Source: Dysgonomonas sp. Marseille-P4361 (lineage in GTDB: Bacteria; Bacteroidota; Bacteroidia; Bacteroidales; Dysgonomonadaceae). Taken from it: DNA of 64,000 bases. The DNA lies in assembly GCF_900343125.1 (NCBI RefSeq), contig NZ_OPYL01000003.1:62001-126000 (forward strand). The letters run 5' to 3'. The position numbers and the translations under genes were made by a program. A model generated the notes under the pieces. The model was given only the letters and a program-made list of their open reading frames with translations, was not told where the DNA came from and ran no database searches. This document shows positions 36,368 through 45,135 of this stretch, in pieces (the first letter of the stretch is position 1; each line of letters begins with the position of its first letter).

Positions 36368-37583
36368 TTTCTTTTTTTGAATCTTTCAGTTTAAAGACAA
36401 ATAATATGAATATCAAAGATAAGGCAGCAATACCCATTTCAATAAAAAACAATCCTTTATAAGTAATCATTGCTGCTATTTTACCGGAGCATACACCAAC
36501 TATTATACCACTCAGGTGCGTTATTACTGTTTGTATCGTAAAGTCGGTACCTTCATATCCTGGTCGCACACAATCCATTGCTGTTGTATAAACTACCATT
36601 ACCGCTACACCATAACTACCCCATAATAGCGATATCCCTAAATGCAGTGTTGCAATATTAACAGGTAAAACAGTAACCAACAAACAGAAGTAAATTGTGG
36701 TGAACAGTGTACATACTGCGAACAAGATACGAGAAGCATGCAAACCTATCTTTCGTACTAAGAATCCTCCTCCTAAAGACGCAACACAGCCTATCGATGT
36801 TCCGACAATCCCGGACATTACACCGATCTCCTTCATATTGTACCCATAGTCAACAAGCATAGGTTTCAACATAGCCAACACTCCTATCAGTCCGGCATAG
36901 TACAAAAATAAGAATACAACTTGTTTCCAAATTCCTTTTTGCCTGAAAAAACCAACAATATCATTATATGTCGGCTTCTCTTTTTGTTTAGGTTTTATTA
37001 TTTCATCCTTTCCTGTCTTAAAAAACAGAAGAGGAATAACAGCTATCAGTACAAATATGGCTAGATAAGGCAACAGACTACCCCACCCCATTTTATTATA
37101 CAACAGCAGTAGCAATCCGCTCCCAATCATTGTTCCGGCAAACCCTCCCATCGATTGCATACTATTAACCAAACTTTTATCTTTTTTACTAAAAGAAAGA
37201 ACAGCCAAAGCATCGGTGGCTATATCTTGCGTAGCCGAAGCAATAAAGGCAACAACTACCAGACCGATAATCAGTTCAGGAGTAACACTTAAATCAAGGA
37301 ATGCAATCGAAAAAATAATACATGCATAAATTAATTCCGAAGAAAAAATCCATGCCTTAAAGTCTTTCAATCGATAAGTTGTTCTGTCAACAGCCGGAGA
37401 CCATAAGAATTTCAATACCCATGGGAGTTTTAAGAGTTGAAGTAAACCAATAGTTTCCAGAGAGAAGTTCTGCTGCCGCATAATGACAGGAATCACTGTT
37501 GAGAAGAAACTCATTGGTATCTTTTGCGCTATATATAAGCAAAAGAACGTAAATAATTTTCCACCTTTTTGGGTATCTATCAT
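36345..37583 (-). CDS. AmpG / RhtX-FptX-like major facilitator permease
   Basis: A 412-residue protein with about twelve membrane helices. The N-terminal part (CLYIAQKIPMSFFSTVIPVIMRQ, then LPWVLKFLWSPAVDR) matches the shared signature of AmpG muropeptide permeases and the RhtX/FptX siderophore permeases. VVAFIASATQDIATDALAV in helix 4-5 is also typical. Between a TonB receptor gene (2-base gap) and hemN (23-base overlap), an inner-membrane importer for whatever the receptor brings into the periplasm is the obvious inference. Candidates are a ferric siderophore, a porphyrin or a muropeptide; sequence alone does not decide. Confidence 0.85.
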   Translation of the reverse strand: MIDTQKGGKLFTFFCLYIAQKIPMSFFSTVIPVIMRQQNFSLETIGLLQLLKLPWVLKFLWSPAVDRTTYRLKDFKAWIFSSELIYACIIFSIAFLDLSVTPELIIGLVVVAFIASATQDIATDALAVLSFSKKDKSLVNSMQSMGGFAGTMIGSGLLLLLYNKMGWGSLLPYLAIFVLIAVIPLLFFKTGKDEIIKPKQKEKPTYNDIVGFFRQKGIWKQVVFLFLYYAGLIGVLAMLKPMLVDYGYNMKEIGVMSGIVGTSIGCVASLGGGFLVRKIGLHASRILFAVCTLFTTIYFCLLVTVLPVNIATLHLGISLLWGSYGVAVMVVYTTAMDCVRPGYEGTDFTIQTVITHLSGIIVGVCSGKIAAMITYKGLFFIEMGIAALSLIFILFVFKLKDSKKENEARVIE

Positions 37584-37585
37584 AT

Positions 37586-39685
37586 TTAAAATTTCAAATT
37601 CATATTAACCCCACAAGTAAAAGGTTTTCCTGTTTGGACATAGTTCTGGGTTGTTGTCTCAAAATAAAAAGCGATATAATCTTTATCACCAATATTTTTA
37701 GCCCACAAATCTATGGAAAAATTTTTCTTTTCTAACGTTATTTTACCATTAAACATTCCATAATACGGCTGCACTACATCATTTTCATTATTCCAGTATA
37801 TTTTGCCTACTCCTGTATATTGTGCATTAAAGGCTATGTTGTCAAACCAACAATTTTTCAAGTCTACAATATAATTACCTACCAGAGACAACGTGTTTTG
37901 AGGCACCATAATCAAGAAATTGTTATCGTAAACAATATCACCCTTTTTATAATCTTTATACTTAGCATTCGTATAACCATACGAAGCATTAAAGCTTAAA
38001 TTTTTGAGAGGATTTATCTGAGCAGAAAACTCAACTCCTTTACTTGCTGATTTTCCTGCATTTCTTAATATAAACCCATTGGTTAGTGTTTTAGGTTGAG
38101 AAATCTGCTGGTTTTTCCAATCTATATAGAAAAGTGTTAAGTCCAGATGCAACAGATTACCAAAGAAACTTGATTTTGCTCCCAATTCATAGCTCCAACT
38201 ATGTTCTGGATCATAAGACCAATCCTCTTTTACTTCATTATCTGCTGTATTATTAAAGCCTCCAGTTTTATATCCTTTCGTTACCGAGAAATAGGTCAAT
38301 CCATTATTTGGCAAAGTATACTGAACAGAAGCTTTAGGAGTGAACTGGGAAAAAGACATATCATTGATACGAGGATCCGCTGCTCCTTTGGGTGTTATAA
38401 CTTCATAAGTAGATTTTGTTTTTTCCCAATCGTAACGAGCACCCAAAACTAGAGATAATCCATCTGTAAATATTTTATTAATTTTGGACTGATGATAAAG
38501 AGCAAAACCTCCACTGGGATTTCTCACATTTTGAATAGAGAACCCTCCCGTCTTTCTTATATCTACATTATTTGTCTGAAAATAATTCTGATGAAAGCCA
38601 AATGCCCCAAATTGCCATTCGTAACGGCTATCTTCTTTTAATGACTTAATATTAAATTCCTGAGAGTACATTTGTTGACGTTGATAAAAGTCTACATAAT
38701 ATTCATCCCGAGGAGAAAAGTCTTGGTCTAAGCCTTGTGTTCCATCAAAAAACTGAAATGATGACTGAGATGCCAATTTGAAATTATCTGTTACATATTC
38801 TAGATTCAGACCATTTGTAGACATGTTACGTCTAAAGAAACTAGGTGAATTATAATTAATACTTTCTATTTCACCAGTCTCATTATGATAGTTTCTGTAA
38901 GGATATCCATCTTGATCTGAATATTCATAAGCTAATACAAGGTGAGCTGTAAAATGAGGCTTTATACGCCAGCTAAGGCGTGCGCGTGTTGAGACAGCAT
39001 CTATTCCATCTGGTCTTTTTCCATTATATATATTCTTGAAATACCCGCCGGAGGTCATATAATTAACAGAGCCTGAATAACCAAATTTGTTATCTATGTT
39101 TCCATAATGAGATATTCCAGCCTGATAGCTATTATAGTTCCCTGCCGATAAATTTAGATTAGTTCCTTTATAATTGAATGGAGATCTTGTATATACATTA
39201 ATAATTCCCCCCATTGTATTTCGACCATACAGTGTACCTTGAGGACCTCTCAACACCTCTATATGCTCTACATCATTTATATTAAAGTCAAAAGTGGATC
39301 TATCAAAATAAGGTACTCCATCTACATACAATCCTACCGATGGAGCATCTTTTTCGGAACCAATTCCTCTGATAAAAACCGGAGATTTTAATTTAGAGCC
39401 ATATTCTGGCATATAGAAATTGGGCAACATGCCTGTTATTTCTTTTACGCTCATTATATTATTTTCACGTAATTCTTTTTCTGTGACTAACGATGCTGCT
39501 ATGGGTTGCATATCCAGATTCCGATTCTGCTTAAAAGATTCTATCACAACTTCTTTTGCTGTATATCGCATTATAGTAGAATCTCCATAGATAGGATCAT
39601 CATCTGAGGCAAATACATTAATTGGAACAATAACATAGTATAAGAGTGTTAACAGAAGAATATTTCTAAAATTCATCTTCATCAT
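37586..39685 (-). CDS. TonB-dependent outer membrane receptor (siderophore/FyuA-like)
   Basis: A 699-residue receptor. A signal peptide runs to about residue 26; a short segment with a possible TonB box (KEVVIES) precedes a plug domain with the motifs SVKEITGMLPNFY, IRGIGS, VDGVPYFDRS and VEVLRGPQGTLYGRNTMGGIINVYT. The 22-strand barrel ends in CGVNMNLKF with terminal Phe. It lacks the carboxypeptidase-like N-terminal domain of SusC proteins, so it belongs to the classical iron/cobalamin/porphyrin receptor group. First gene of the receptor-permease-hemN operon. The ATG could also be one or three codons further in. Confidence 0.92.
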   Translation of the reverse strand: MMKMNFRNILLLTLLYYVIVPINVFASDDDPIYGDSTIMRYTAKEVVIESFKQNRNLDMQPIAASLVTEKELRENNIMSVKEITGMLPNFYMPEYGSKLKSPVFIRGIGSEKDAPSVGLYVDGVPYFDRSTFDFNINDVEHIEVLRGPQGTLYGRNTMGGIINVYTRSPFNYKGTNLNLSAGNYNSYQAGISHYGNIDNKFGYSGSVNYMTSGGYFKNIYNGKRPDGIDAVSTRARLSWRIKPHFTAHLVLAYEYSDQDGYPYRNYHNETGEIESINYNSPSFFRRNMSTNGLNLEYVTDNFKLASQSSFQFFDGTQGLDQDFSPRDEYYVDFYQRQQMYSQEFNIKSLKEDSRYEWQFGAFGFHQNYFQTNNVDIRKTGGFSIQNVRNPSGGFALYHQSKINKIFTDGLSLVLGARYDWEKTKSTYEVITPKGAADPRINDMSFSQFTPKASVQYTLPNNGLTYFSVTKGYKTGGFNNTADNEVKEDWSYDPEHSWSYELGAKSSFFGNLLHLDLTLFYIDWKNQQISQPKTLTNGFILRNAGKSASKGVEFSAQINPLKNLSFNASYGYTNAKYKDYKKGDIVYDNNFLIMVPQNTLSLVGNYIVDLKNCWFDNIAFNAQYTGVGKIYWNNENDVVQPYYGMFNGKITLEKKNFSIDLWAKNIGDKDYIAFYFETTTQNYVQTGKPFTCGVNMNLKF

Positions 39686-39720
39686 TTTTTAAGATAGTGT
39701 TGTAATATTTAGTTGAATGA

Positions 39721-39751
39721 CAAAAATAGATAAAGCCTTTGATGCTATCAA
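39721..39751 (-). promoter_or_regulatory. Promoter of the receptor-permease-hemN operon
   Basis: On the minus strand TTG (39751-39749), a 20-base spacer and TATTTTTG (39728-39721) form a good -33/-7 pair, giving a leader of about 30 bases. I see no Fur-like palindrome. Confidence 0.65.
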
Positions 39752-39798
39752 TCACTAGATGTAGTGAGATTTAATTAACAGAATATTCTAAAACAGAA

Positions 39799-39833
39799 AA
39801 AGAGCCTATTAAATATGATTTAATAGGCTCTTT
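39799..39833 (-). terminator. Terminator after trxA
   Basis: A perfect 16-bp stem (AAAGAGCCTATTAAAT and its complement) with a three-base loop; on the minus strand TTCTGTTTTAG follows. Confidence 0.88.
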
Positions 39834-39852
39834 ATAGTATTATTTGTTGCTA

Positions 39853-40170
39853 TTATTTCAACAGGTTCTCTATCTTACCTTGCAATACAGATTTCTGAGC
39901 AGCTCCTACTTGTTTATCAACAACTTCTCCGTTCTTAATAAAAAGGATTGTAGGAATGTTACGAATACCATATTTTGATGTTATCTCATCATTATTGTCA
40001 ACATCTACTTTACCTATAGTTACTTTATCAGCAAATTCTTCTGCCAATTCATCTACAATAGGACCAACCATGCGACAAGGACCGCACCATTCTGCCCAAA
40101 AATCGATAACAAGAGGTTTCTCTGAATTTAATATTTCTTCGAAACTTGCATCTGTAATTTCTAAAGCCAT
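39853..40170 (-). CDS. trxA: Thioredoxin
   Basis: A 105-residue cytosolic redox protein that reduces disulfides in ribonucleotide reductase, methionine sulfoxide reductases and others. The active site WCGPC is at residues 28-32, preceded by VIDFWAEW; the cis-proline loop is NIPTILF and the C-terminal helix follows the GAAQKS segment. Length is standard. It lies 95 bases downstream of dnaE with its own promoter box and a strong terminator, so it is probably expressed independently. Confidence 0.96.
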   Translation of the reverse strand: MALEITDASFEEILNSEKPLVIDFWAEWCGPCRMVGPIVDELAEEFADKVTIGKVDVDNNDEITSKYGIRNIPTILFIKNGEVVDKQVGAAQKSVLQGKIENLLK

Positions 40171-40229
40171 AATTTTTATCTATTATTAAATTTATATTAT
40201 CTATAAGATCTATATCTTTTAACGATATG

Positions 40230-40237
40230 CAAATGTA
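40230..40237 (-). promoter_or_regulatory. -7 box for trxA
   Basis: TACATTTG on the minus strand fits TAnnTTTG, about 60 bases before the trxA ATG. Confidence 0.6.
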
Positions 40238-40265
40238 AAAAATCTATTTTACAAATAAAAATATT

Positions 40266-43200
40266 TTAATTAATCTTGAATAGGATATTTTCATTATCTA
40301 CTAAATAATCAACGAGTTCTTGCCTTACATTTATTTTCATACTTCTAGAAAACAGATCTACCTTCAAGTTCTTTTCTCCATCTACTACTTGGAAATATAA
40401 CAAAGAATTACCCGGATTGTTTTTTGTCAAAGTAGAGAGTTCATCAACCATCTGATTGTTCATATCGTGCAAGGGTAATGTTATCGTAATTTTTTCTATC
40501 AGGCTATCTTTCACATCAGGTAATAGTTGGATTGAATTTATTTTCAGTTCCATTTGATTTTCATCATATCTTCTACCCTGAATGCGTCCTTTTATATAAA
40601 CATACAATCCAACATGTCCATATTTACCAAAATTGATATAATCATCTCCAAACAAAGGAATCTCTCCACTACCGGTGAAGTCTTCTATTCGAATAATCAT
40701 ATATGGCTTCCCTCGCTTAGTCATACCTTCGCGAATAGCAGAAACTAACCCTCCAAAAGAGACTTCCTTGTTTTTAAAGGCTTCTTTATCCTCAATATCT
40801 GCCATTCCCAGATTACATACATAATTAAGAATAAGTTTATATTCATCCAATGGGTGAGCTGAAAGGTAGATACCAATAAGCTCACGCTCTTTATTCAGGC
40901 GTTCTAAATCCGACCATTTTTCAACTTTCGGAATTTCAGGTCGAGCAATATCGAAAGATGCATCACCTCCAAAAAGTGAATTTGTTGCCTGATATTTATC
41001 TGTTTGATATTTATTTCCGTAACGGATCAAAAGATCTATAAAAGGCTCTCCCTTTCCATTTTCAGCAAGAAACTGTTCTCTTCCTACTTCAGGGAAGTTA
41101 TCAAAGGCACCAGCCAGAGCTAATGATTCAATATTCTTCTTATTACAAGAACTAAGATTGACACGCTCCACAAAGTCAAAAACATTTTTGAAGGGTCCAT
41201 TCTTTGTTCTCTCTTCTATGATATTCATTACAGCGCCTTCTCCTACCCCTTTGATAGCAGCAAGTCCAAAACGAATATCGCCTTCTTTATTCACTGAAAA
41301 CTTGAGGAATGACTCATTTACATCAGGACCAAGAACATTCATATTCATGGCTTTGCATTCATCCATAAACTTAGTGATCTCCGTTATATTGGATAAGTTT
41401 CGGGAAAGTACGGCAGCCATATACTCGGATGGATAGTTAGCTTTTAACCATGCAGTCTGATAAGCAACCCACGAATAACATGTAGCATGAGATTTATTGA
41501 ATGCATAAGACGCAAATTTCTCCCAGTCGGCCCATATTTTTTCTAATGTTTTCTTTTCATGTCCATTTTTCTTTCCCCCTGCAAGAAATTTTTCTTTCAG
41601 CGCATTCATTTTATCAATCAGTTTCTTACCCATTGCCTTACGCAGCTCATCCGACTGACCTCGTGTGAAATCTGCCAACAAACGAGATAGTAACATGACC
41701 TGTTCCTGATATACTGTAATACCATATGTATCGTTCAGATAACGCTCCATGATGGGAATATCGTAGGAAATCTCTTCTTGACCATGTTTACGGGCAATAA
41801 AAGAAGGAATATAATCCATTGGCCCCGGACGATATAGAGCATTCATTGCAATAAGGTCTTCAAACTTGGATGGTTGAAGTTCTTTCAAATACTTCTGCAT
41901 ACCAGCAGACTCAAATTGGAAAGTTCCTGTAGTTCGCCCCTGGCTGTAAAGTTCATAAGTCTTAGGATCTTCTAATGAAATATTATTTATATCAATTACT
42001 TCTCCTGTTGTCCGCTTTATATTTTCTAATGCTTCTTTTATTATCGACAGCGTTTTAAGACCCAAGAAGTCCATCTTAATAAGTCCGGTTTCTTCAATAA
42101 CCGTTCCCTCATATTGAGTGACAAGCATATTTTCTCCGGTCTCTTTATCCTCAGCTGTACTTACAGGCACAATATCTGAAATTGCTTGTTGTCCAATGAT
42201 AATACCACAAGCATGCACACCTGTATTTCGCACATTACCTTCTAGCATTTGAGCATACTTAAGAGTATCTCGCATCACTGGATCATGGCTAGCAGCTGCT
42301 TCTTTCAGCTCAGGCACATACTCTATTGCATCGCGCAATGTCACTTTCTTTTTATCAGGAATACGATCCGGCACAAATTTAGCAAGTCTATTCGACTCTG
42401 CTAATGGTAGCTTTTGTACACGGGCAACATCTTTTATTGCAGACTTAGTAGCCATCGTACCATACGTAATAATATGAGCAACACGCTCTTGTCCGTACTT
42501 ATCTGTAACCCATTTCAGTACTTTACCACGACCATCATCGTCAAAGTCAATATCGATATCGGGCATTGAGATACGATCCGGATTTAAGAAACGCTCAAAT
42601 AGTAAGTCGTATTTGATAGGGTCTATATCCGTAATTCCAAGACAGTAAGCCACAGCCGAACCCGCTGCTGATCCACGACCAGGACCTACAGCAACCCCCA
42701 TCTCTCTTGCCGCAGTAATAAAGTCTTGTACAATGAGGAAATACCCTGGAAATCCCATCGTCTTCATTGTAGTTAACTCAAATTCGAGCCGCTCAGAAAT
42801 TTCTTCTGTTAAGTTTTTACCATAACGTTTTTCGGCACCAATCATTGTCAAATGGCGCAAATAATCAGATTCGAGCTTAATACGGATTACTTTATCATAA
42901 CCTCCTAAACGTTTGTATTCTTTTTCTCCAAACTCTTTGATCAGATCATCTTCCGAATACATTAGTTTATATCCTTCTTCTGTACCAAAAGAGACATCGA
43001 TAGGGAAAAAAGGCATTAATGCATCCGAATCGATTGAATAATACTCTACCTTATCTAATATGTCCAACGTATTACTCAAAACATGAGGTATATCGCTGTA
43101 TATTTGATTCATTTCGGCAGTAGTCTTCAACCATTCTTGTTTGGTATATCGCATACGTTTAGGGTCATCAAAATCCCTGCCTGTACTCAGACAGATCAAA

Positions 43201-44018
43201 CGATCGTGAGCTTCTGCATCTTCTTCGTTCACAAAGTGTACATCGTTGGTTGCAATAACCTTAACATCATATTTTTCTCCTAATCGAAGTAGTTCTTTAT
43301 TAACTTTTTCTTGTAAAGGATAAGCCTCGGTATTGGCATCTGGACGATTTGTTTTATGACGTTGAAGTTCAAGGTAGAAATCATCTCCAAAAAGATTTTT
43401 GAACCATTCGATAGACTTTTCGGCTTCTTCTATATCACCGGACATTATTTTTTTAGGAACTTCTCCTCCAAGGCATGCAGTAGACACAATCAGTCCTTCA
43501 TGATATTTTTCCAGCAATTCTTTATCGATACGCGGACGCATATAAAAACCTTCAGTCCACCCATAAGAAACCATTTTGATAAGGTTCTTATAACCCTGAT
43601 AATTTTTTGCGAGTACAACTAAATGCCAGCCACTCATATCAGGTTTTCCCTCTTTCAATTTTCTTCCACGACGTGCAACATAGCATTCACAACCTATTAT
43701 AGGCTTGAATTTCTTGGCTGTTTCTTCGTGTATCTTATTTTTGATTTCTCCTATTTTTTGAGAATTTTCGGTAGAAGGATCTTCTTTTTCTAAAGCTTTT
43801 AGTTCTGCTTTCAATTCCTTTATAGCTCCATCGAATTTAGAGTTTTTCTTTTTCACATAGTTAAAAAACTCCTTCACACCAAACATGGCACCATGGTCTG
43901 TTAATGCTATTCCTTTCATTCCATCGGCAATAGCCTTCTCCACCAAATTAGGAATACTTGCCTGACCATCAAGCAAGGAATATTGAGAGTGAACGTGTAA
44001 ATGGACAAAATTATTCAT
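40266..44018 (-). CDS. dnaE: DNA polymerase III subunit alpha
   Basis: A 1250-residue replicative C-family polymerase. The N-terminal PHP domain opens with FVHLHVHSQYSLLDG and has IALTDHGAMFGV; the polymerase core carries PGRGSAAGSAVAYCLGI and the catalytic aspartates in MPDIDIDFDDD. Fingers and tandem helix-hairpin-helix regions follow, around FGLAAIKGVGEGA. An OB fold with EVSFGGLVSAIREGMTKRGKPY lies in the C-terminal quarter. Size suits Bacteroidota DnaE. It synthesises both strands at the fork. Transcribed leftward between the SIMPL gene terminator and trxA. Confidence 0.98.
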   Translation of the reverse strand: MNNFVHLHVHSQYSLLDGQASIPNLVEKAIADGMKGIALTDHGAMFGVKEFFNYVKKKNSKFDGAIKELKAELKALEKEDPSTENSQKIGEIKNKIHEETAKKFKPIIGCECYVARRGRKLKEGKPDMSGWHLVVLAKNYQGYKNLIKMVSYGWTEGFYMRPRIDKELLEKYHEGLIVSTACLGGEVPKKIMSGDIEEAEKSIEWFKNLFGDDFYLELQRHKTNRPDANTEAYPLQEKVNKELLRLGEKYDVKVIATNDVHFVNEEDAEAHDRLICLSTGRDFDDPKRMRYTKQEWLKTTAEMNQIYSDIPHVLSNTLDILDKVEYYSIDSDALMPFFPIDVSFGTEEGYKLMYSEDDLIKEFGEKEYKRLGGYDKVIRIKLESDYLRHLTMIGAEKRYGKNLTEEISERLEFELTTMKTMGFPGYFLIVQDFITAAREMGVAVGPGRGSAAGSAVAYCLGITDIDPIKYDLLFERFLNPDRISMPDIDIDFDDDGRGKVLKWVTDKYGQERVAHIITYGTMATKSAIKDVARVQKLPLAESNRLAKFVPDRIPDKKKVTLRDAIEYVPELKEAAASHDPVMRDTLKYAQMLEGNVRNTGVHACGIIIGQQAISDIVPVSTAEDKETGENMLVTQYEGTVIEETGLIKMDFLGLKTLSIIKEALENIKRTTGEVIDINNISLEDPKTYELYSQGRTTGTFQFESAGMQKYLKELQPSKFEDLIAMNALYRPGPMDYIPSFIARKHGQEEISYDIPIMERYLNDTYGITVYQEQVMLLSRLLADFTRGQSDELRKAMGKKLIDKMNALKEKFLAGGKKNGHEKKTLEKIWADWEKFASYAFNKSHATCYSWVAYQTAWLKANYPSEYMAAVLSRNLSNITEITKFMDECKAMNMNVLGPDVNESFLKFSVNKEGDIRFGLAAIKGVGEGAVMNIIEERTKNGPFKNVFDFVERVNLSSCNKKNIESLALAGAFDNFPEVGREQFLAENGKGEPFIDLLIRYGNKYQTDKYQATNSLFGGDASFDIARPEIPKVEKWSDLERLNKERELIGIYLSAHPLDEYKLILNYVCNLGMADIEDKEAFKNKEVSFGGLVSAIREGMTKRGKPYMIIRIEDFTGSGEIPLFGDDYINFGKYGHVGLYVYIKGRIQGRRYDENQMELKINSIQLLPDVKDSLIEKITITLPLHDMNNQMVDELSTLTKNNPGNSLLYFQVVDGEKNLKVDLFSRSMKINVRQELVDYLVDNENILFKIN

Positions 44019-44126
44019 ATAGTTTTTAGCTTTTCAGAACTCGTAAAGTTACAACAAAAAACATCGCAATGGAAATAATTCAAAAATCACTTTTCAACAG
44101 TAGCGACATCCTGTTTTAGCAAAAAA

Positions 44127-44155
44127 ATACGGATAACTATAGATGTTATCCGTAT
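44127..44155 (-). terminator. Terminator after the SIMPL lipoprotein gene
   Basis: ATACGGATAAC pairs perfectly with GTTATCCGTAT around a seven-base loop; on the minus strand TTTTTTGC follows. Confidence 0.85.
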
Positions 44156-44178
44156 CACTTACTTTTATTTTTATAAGT

Positions 44179-44925
44179 TTACAAAATCTCAAATTTTGCT
44201 TCAATTTCATATATTAATTTTATTTTTCTCATCTGAGTATCCCCTCCTGTCATCACCATGGATTCTGATTTTCTTTCAGCCTCTTGCATTACTACGTTAC
44301 TTAATGCACCGAAAGCCTGAACATCATATCCATTATCAAAAACCTCTTTCACATAAATAGGCTTACCTGCTTTAGCTCCAACACTCTCTAGCAAATAAGA
44401 AGCTTTATCTTTAGCGGCTTTCATAGCCATCTTTTTCGTTTCTTTACGATGTTCTTGAATATTCTTATTTTTCAATTCAGTAATATTGACACTGATTACA
44501 CCATCCTTAGGACCAGGAAGTTCGGATAAGAGATTATTCAGCTGTGTTACACCATCCAAAATAATATTATATCTTTTTTCTAGTCGTACATTATCTACAT
44601 AACGACCGTACCTTAGATACCAATAATTTGCCGTAACTGCATCATTCAGAATTACCTGATCTTTATTCACTCCTACTTTTGCAAGCGTTTCCATTAGTTT
44701 TTTATCTGCAGCATCTAAGGTGAGTAATTCTCTGACACTCCCCGATTGAGATTTTTCCGATACATTCCCTACTACGACAGACAAATGGATTTCATCAGGA
44801 TCGACTTCCATTTCAGCACTTCCCATTACATCAATATATGCCTCTGGATGCTCATCTTTTGAATACCTATTACAAGAAGCAAACATGAAGCTACTAATAA
44901 CCAGAAAAAATAATATTTTTTTCAT
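44179..44925 (-). CDS. SIMPL-domain (DUF541) lipoprotein
   Basis: A 248-residue lipoprotein with lipidated Cys18 (FMFASC). The SIMPL/DUF541 domain spans about residues 30-245: IDVMGSAEMEVDPDEIHLSVVV, the RYNIILDGVTQLNNLL region, and AMKAAKDKASYLLESVGAKAGK, which is the best conserved helix of the family. Relatives include BP26 and mouse SIMPL; some form ring-like assemblies, and the bacterial role is unclear. Its transcript is leftward with its own terminator; the TonB receptor gene diverges from it across a 210-base gap. Confidence 0.9.
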   Translation of the reverse strand: MKKILFFLVISSFMFASCNRYSKDEHPEAYIDVMGSAEMEVDPDEIHLSVVVGNVSEKSQSGSVRELLTLDAADKKLMETLAKVGVNKDQVILNDAVTANYWYLRYGRYVDNVRLEKRYNIILDGVTQLNNLLSELPGPKDGVISVNITELKNKNIQEHRKETKKMAMKAAKDKASYLLESVGAKAGKPIYVKEVFDNGYDVQAFGALSNVVMQEAERKSESMVMTGGDTQMRKIKLIYEIEAKFEIL

Positions 44926-45073
44926 ATTTTATATATTTAGGGGTTGTTATTATAACATATAGAGCAAATTAGAGATAGTTTTCCACACAAAGAAACTATT
45001 TTTAATAAAAAAACTAAAAGGAAATACTTAGACATCATTATTTTATCGTCAAAAACTTTAAAAGCCTAATTAG

Positions 45074-45104
45074 TTTGCTGACACAAAATATATCCATAAA
45101 TTTG
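45074..45104 (+). promoter_or_regulatory. Promoter of the TonB receptor / alcohol dehydrogenase unit
   Basis: TTTG at 45074-45077, a 19-base spacer, then TAAATTTG at 45097-45104: a complete Bacteroidota -33/-7 pair, about 32 bases before the ATG. Confidence 0.75.
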
Positions 45105-45135
45105 CCAAAACTAGAAAACCAGAAAACAAGATAAC

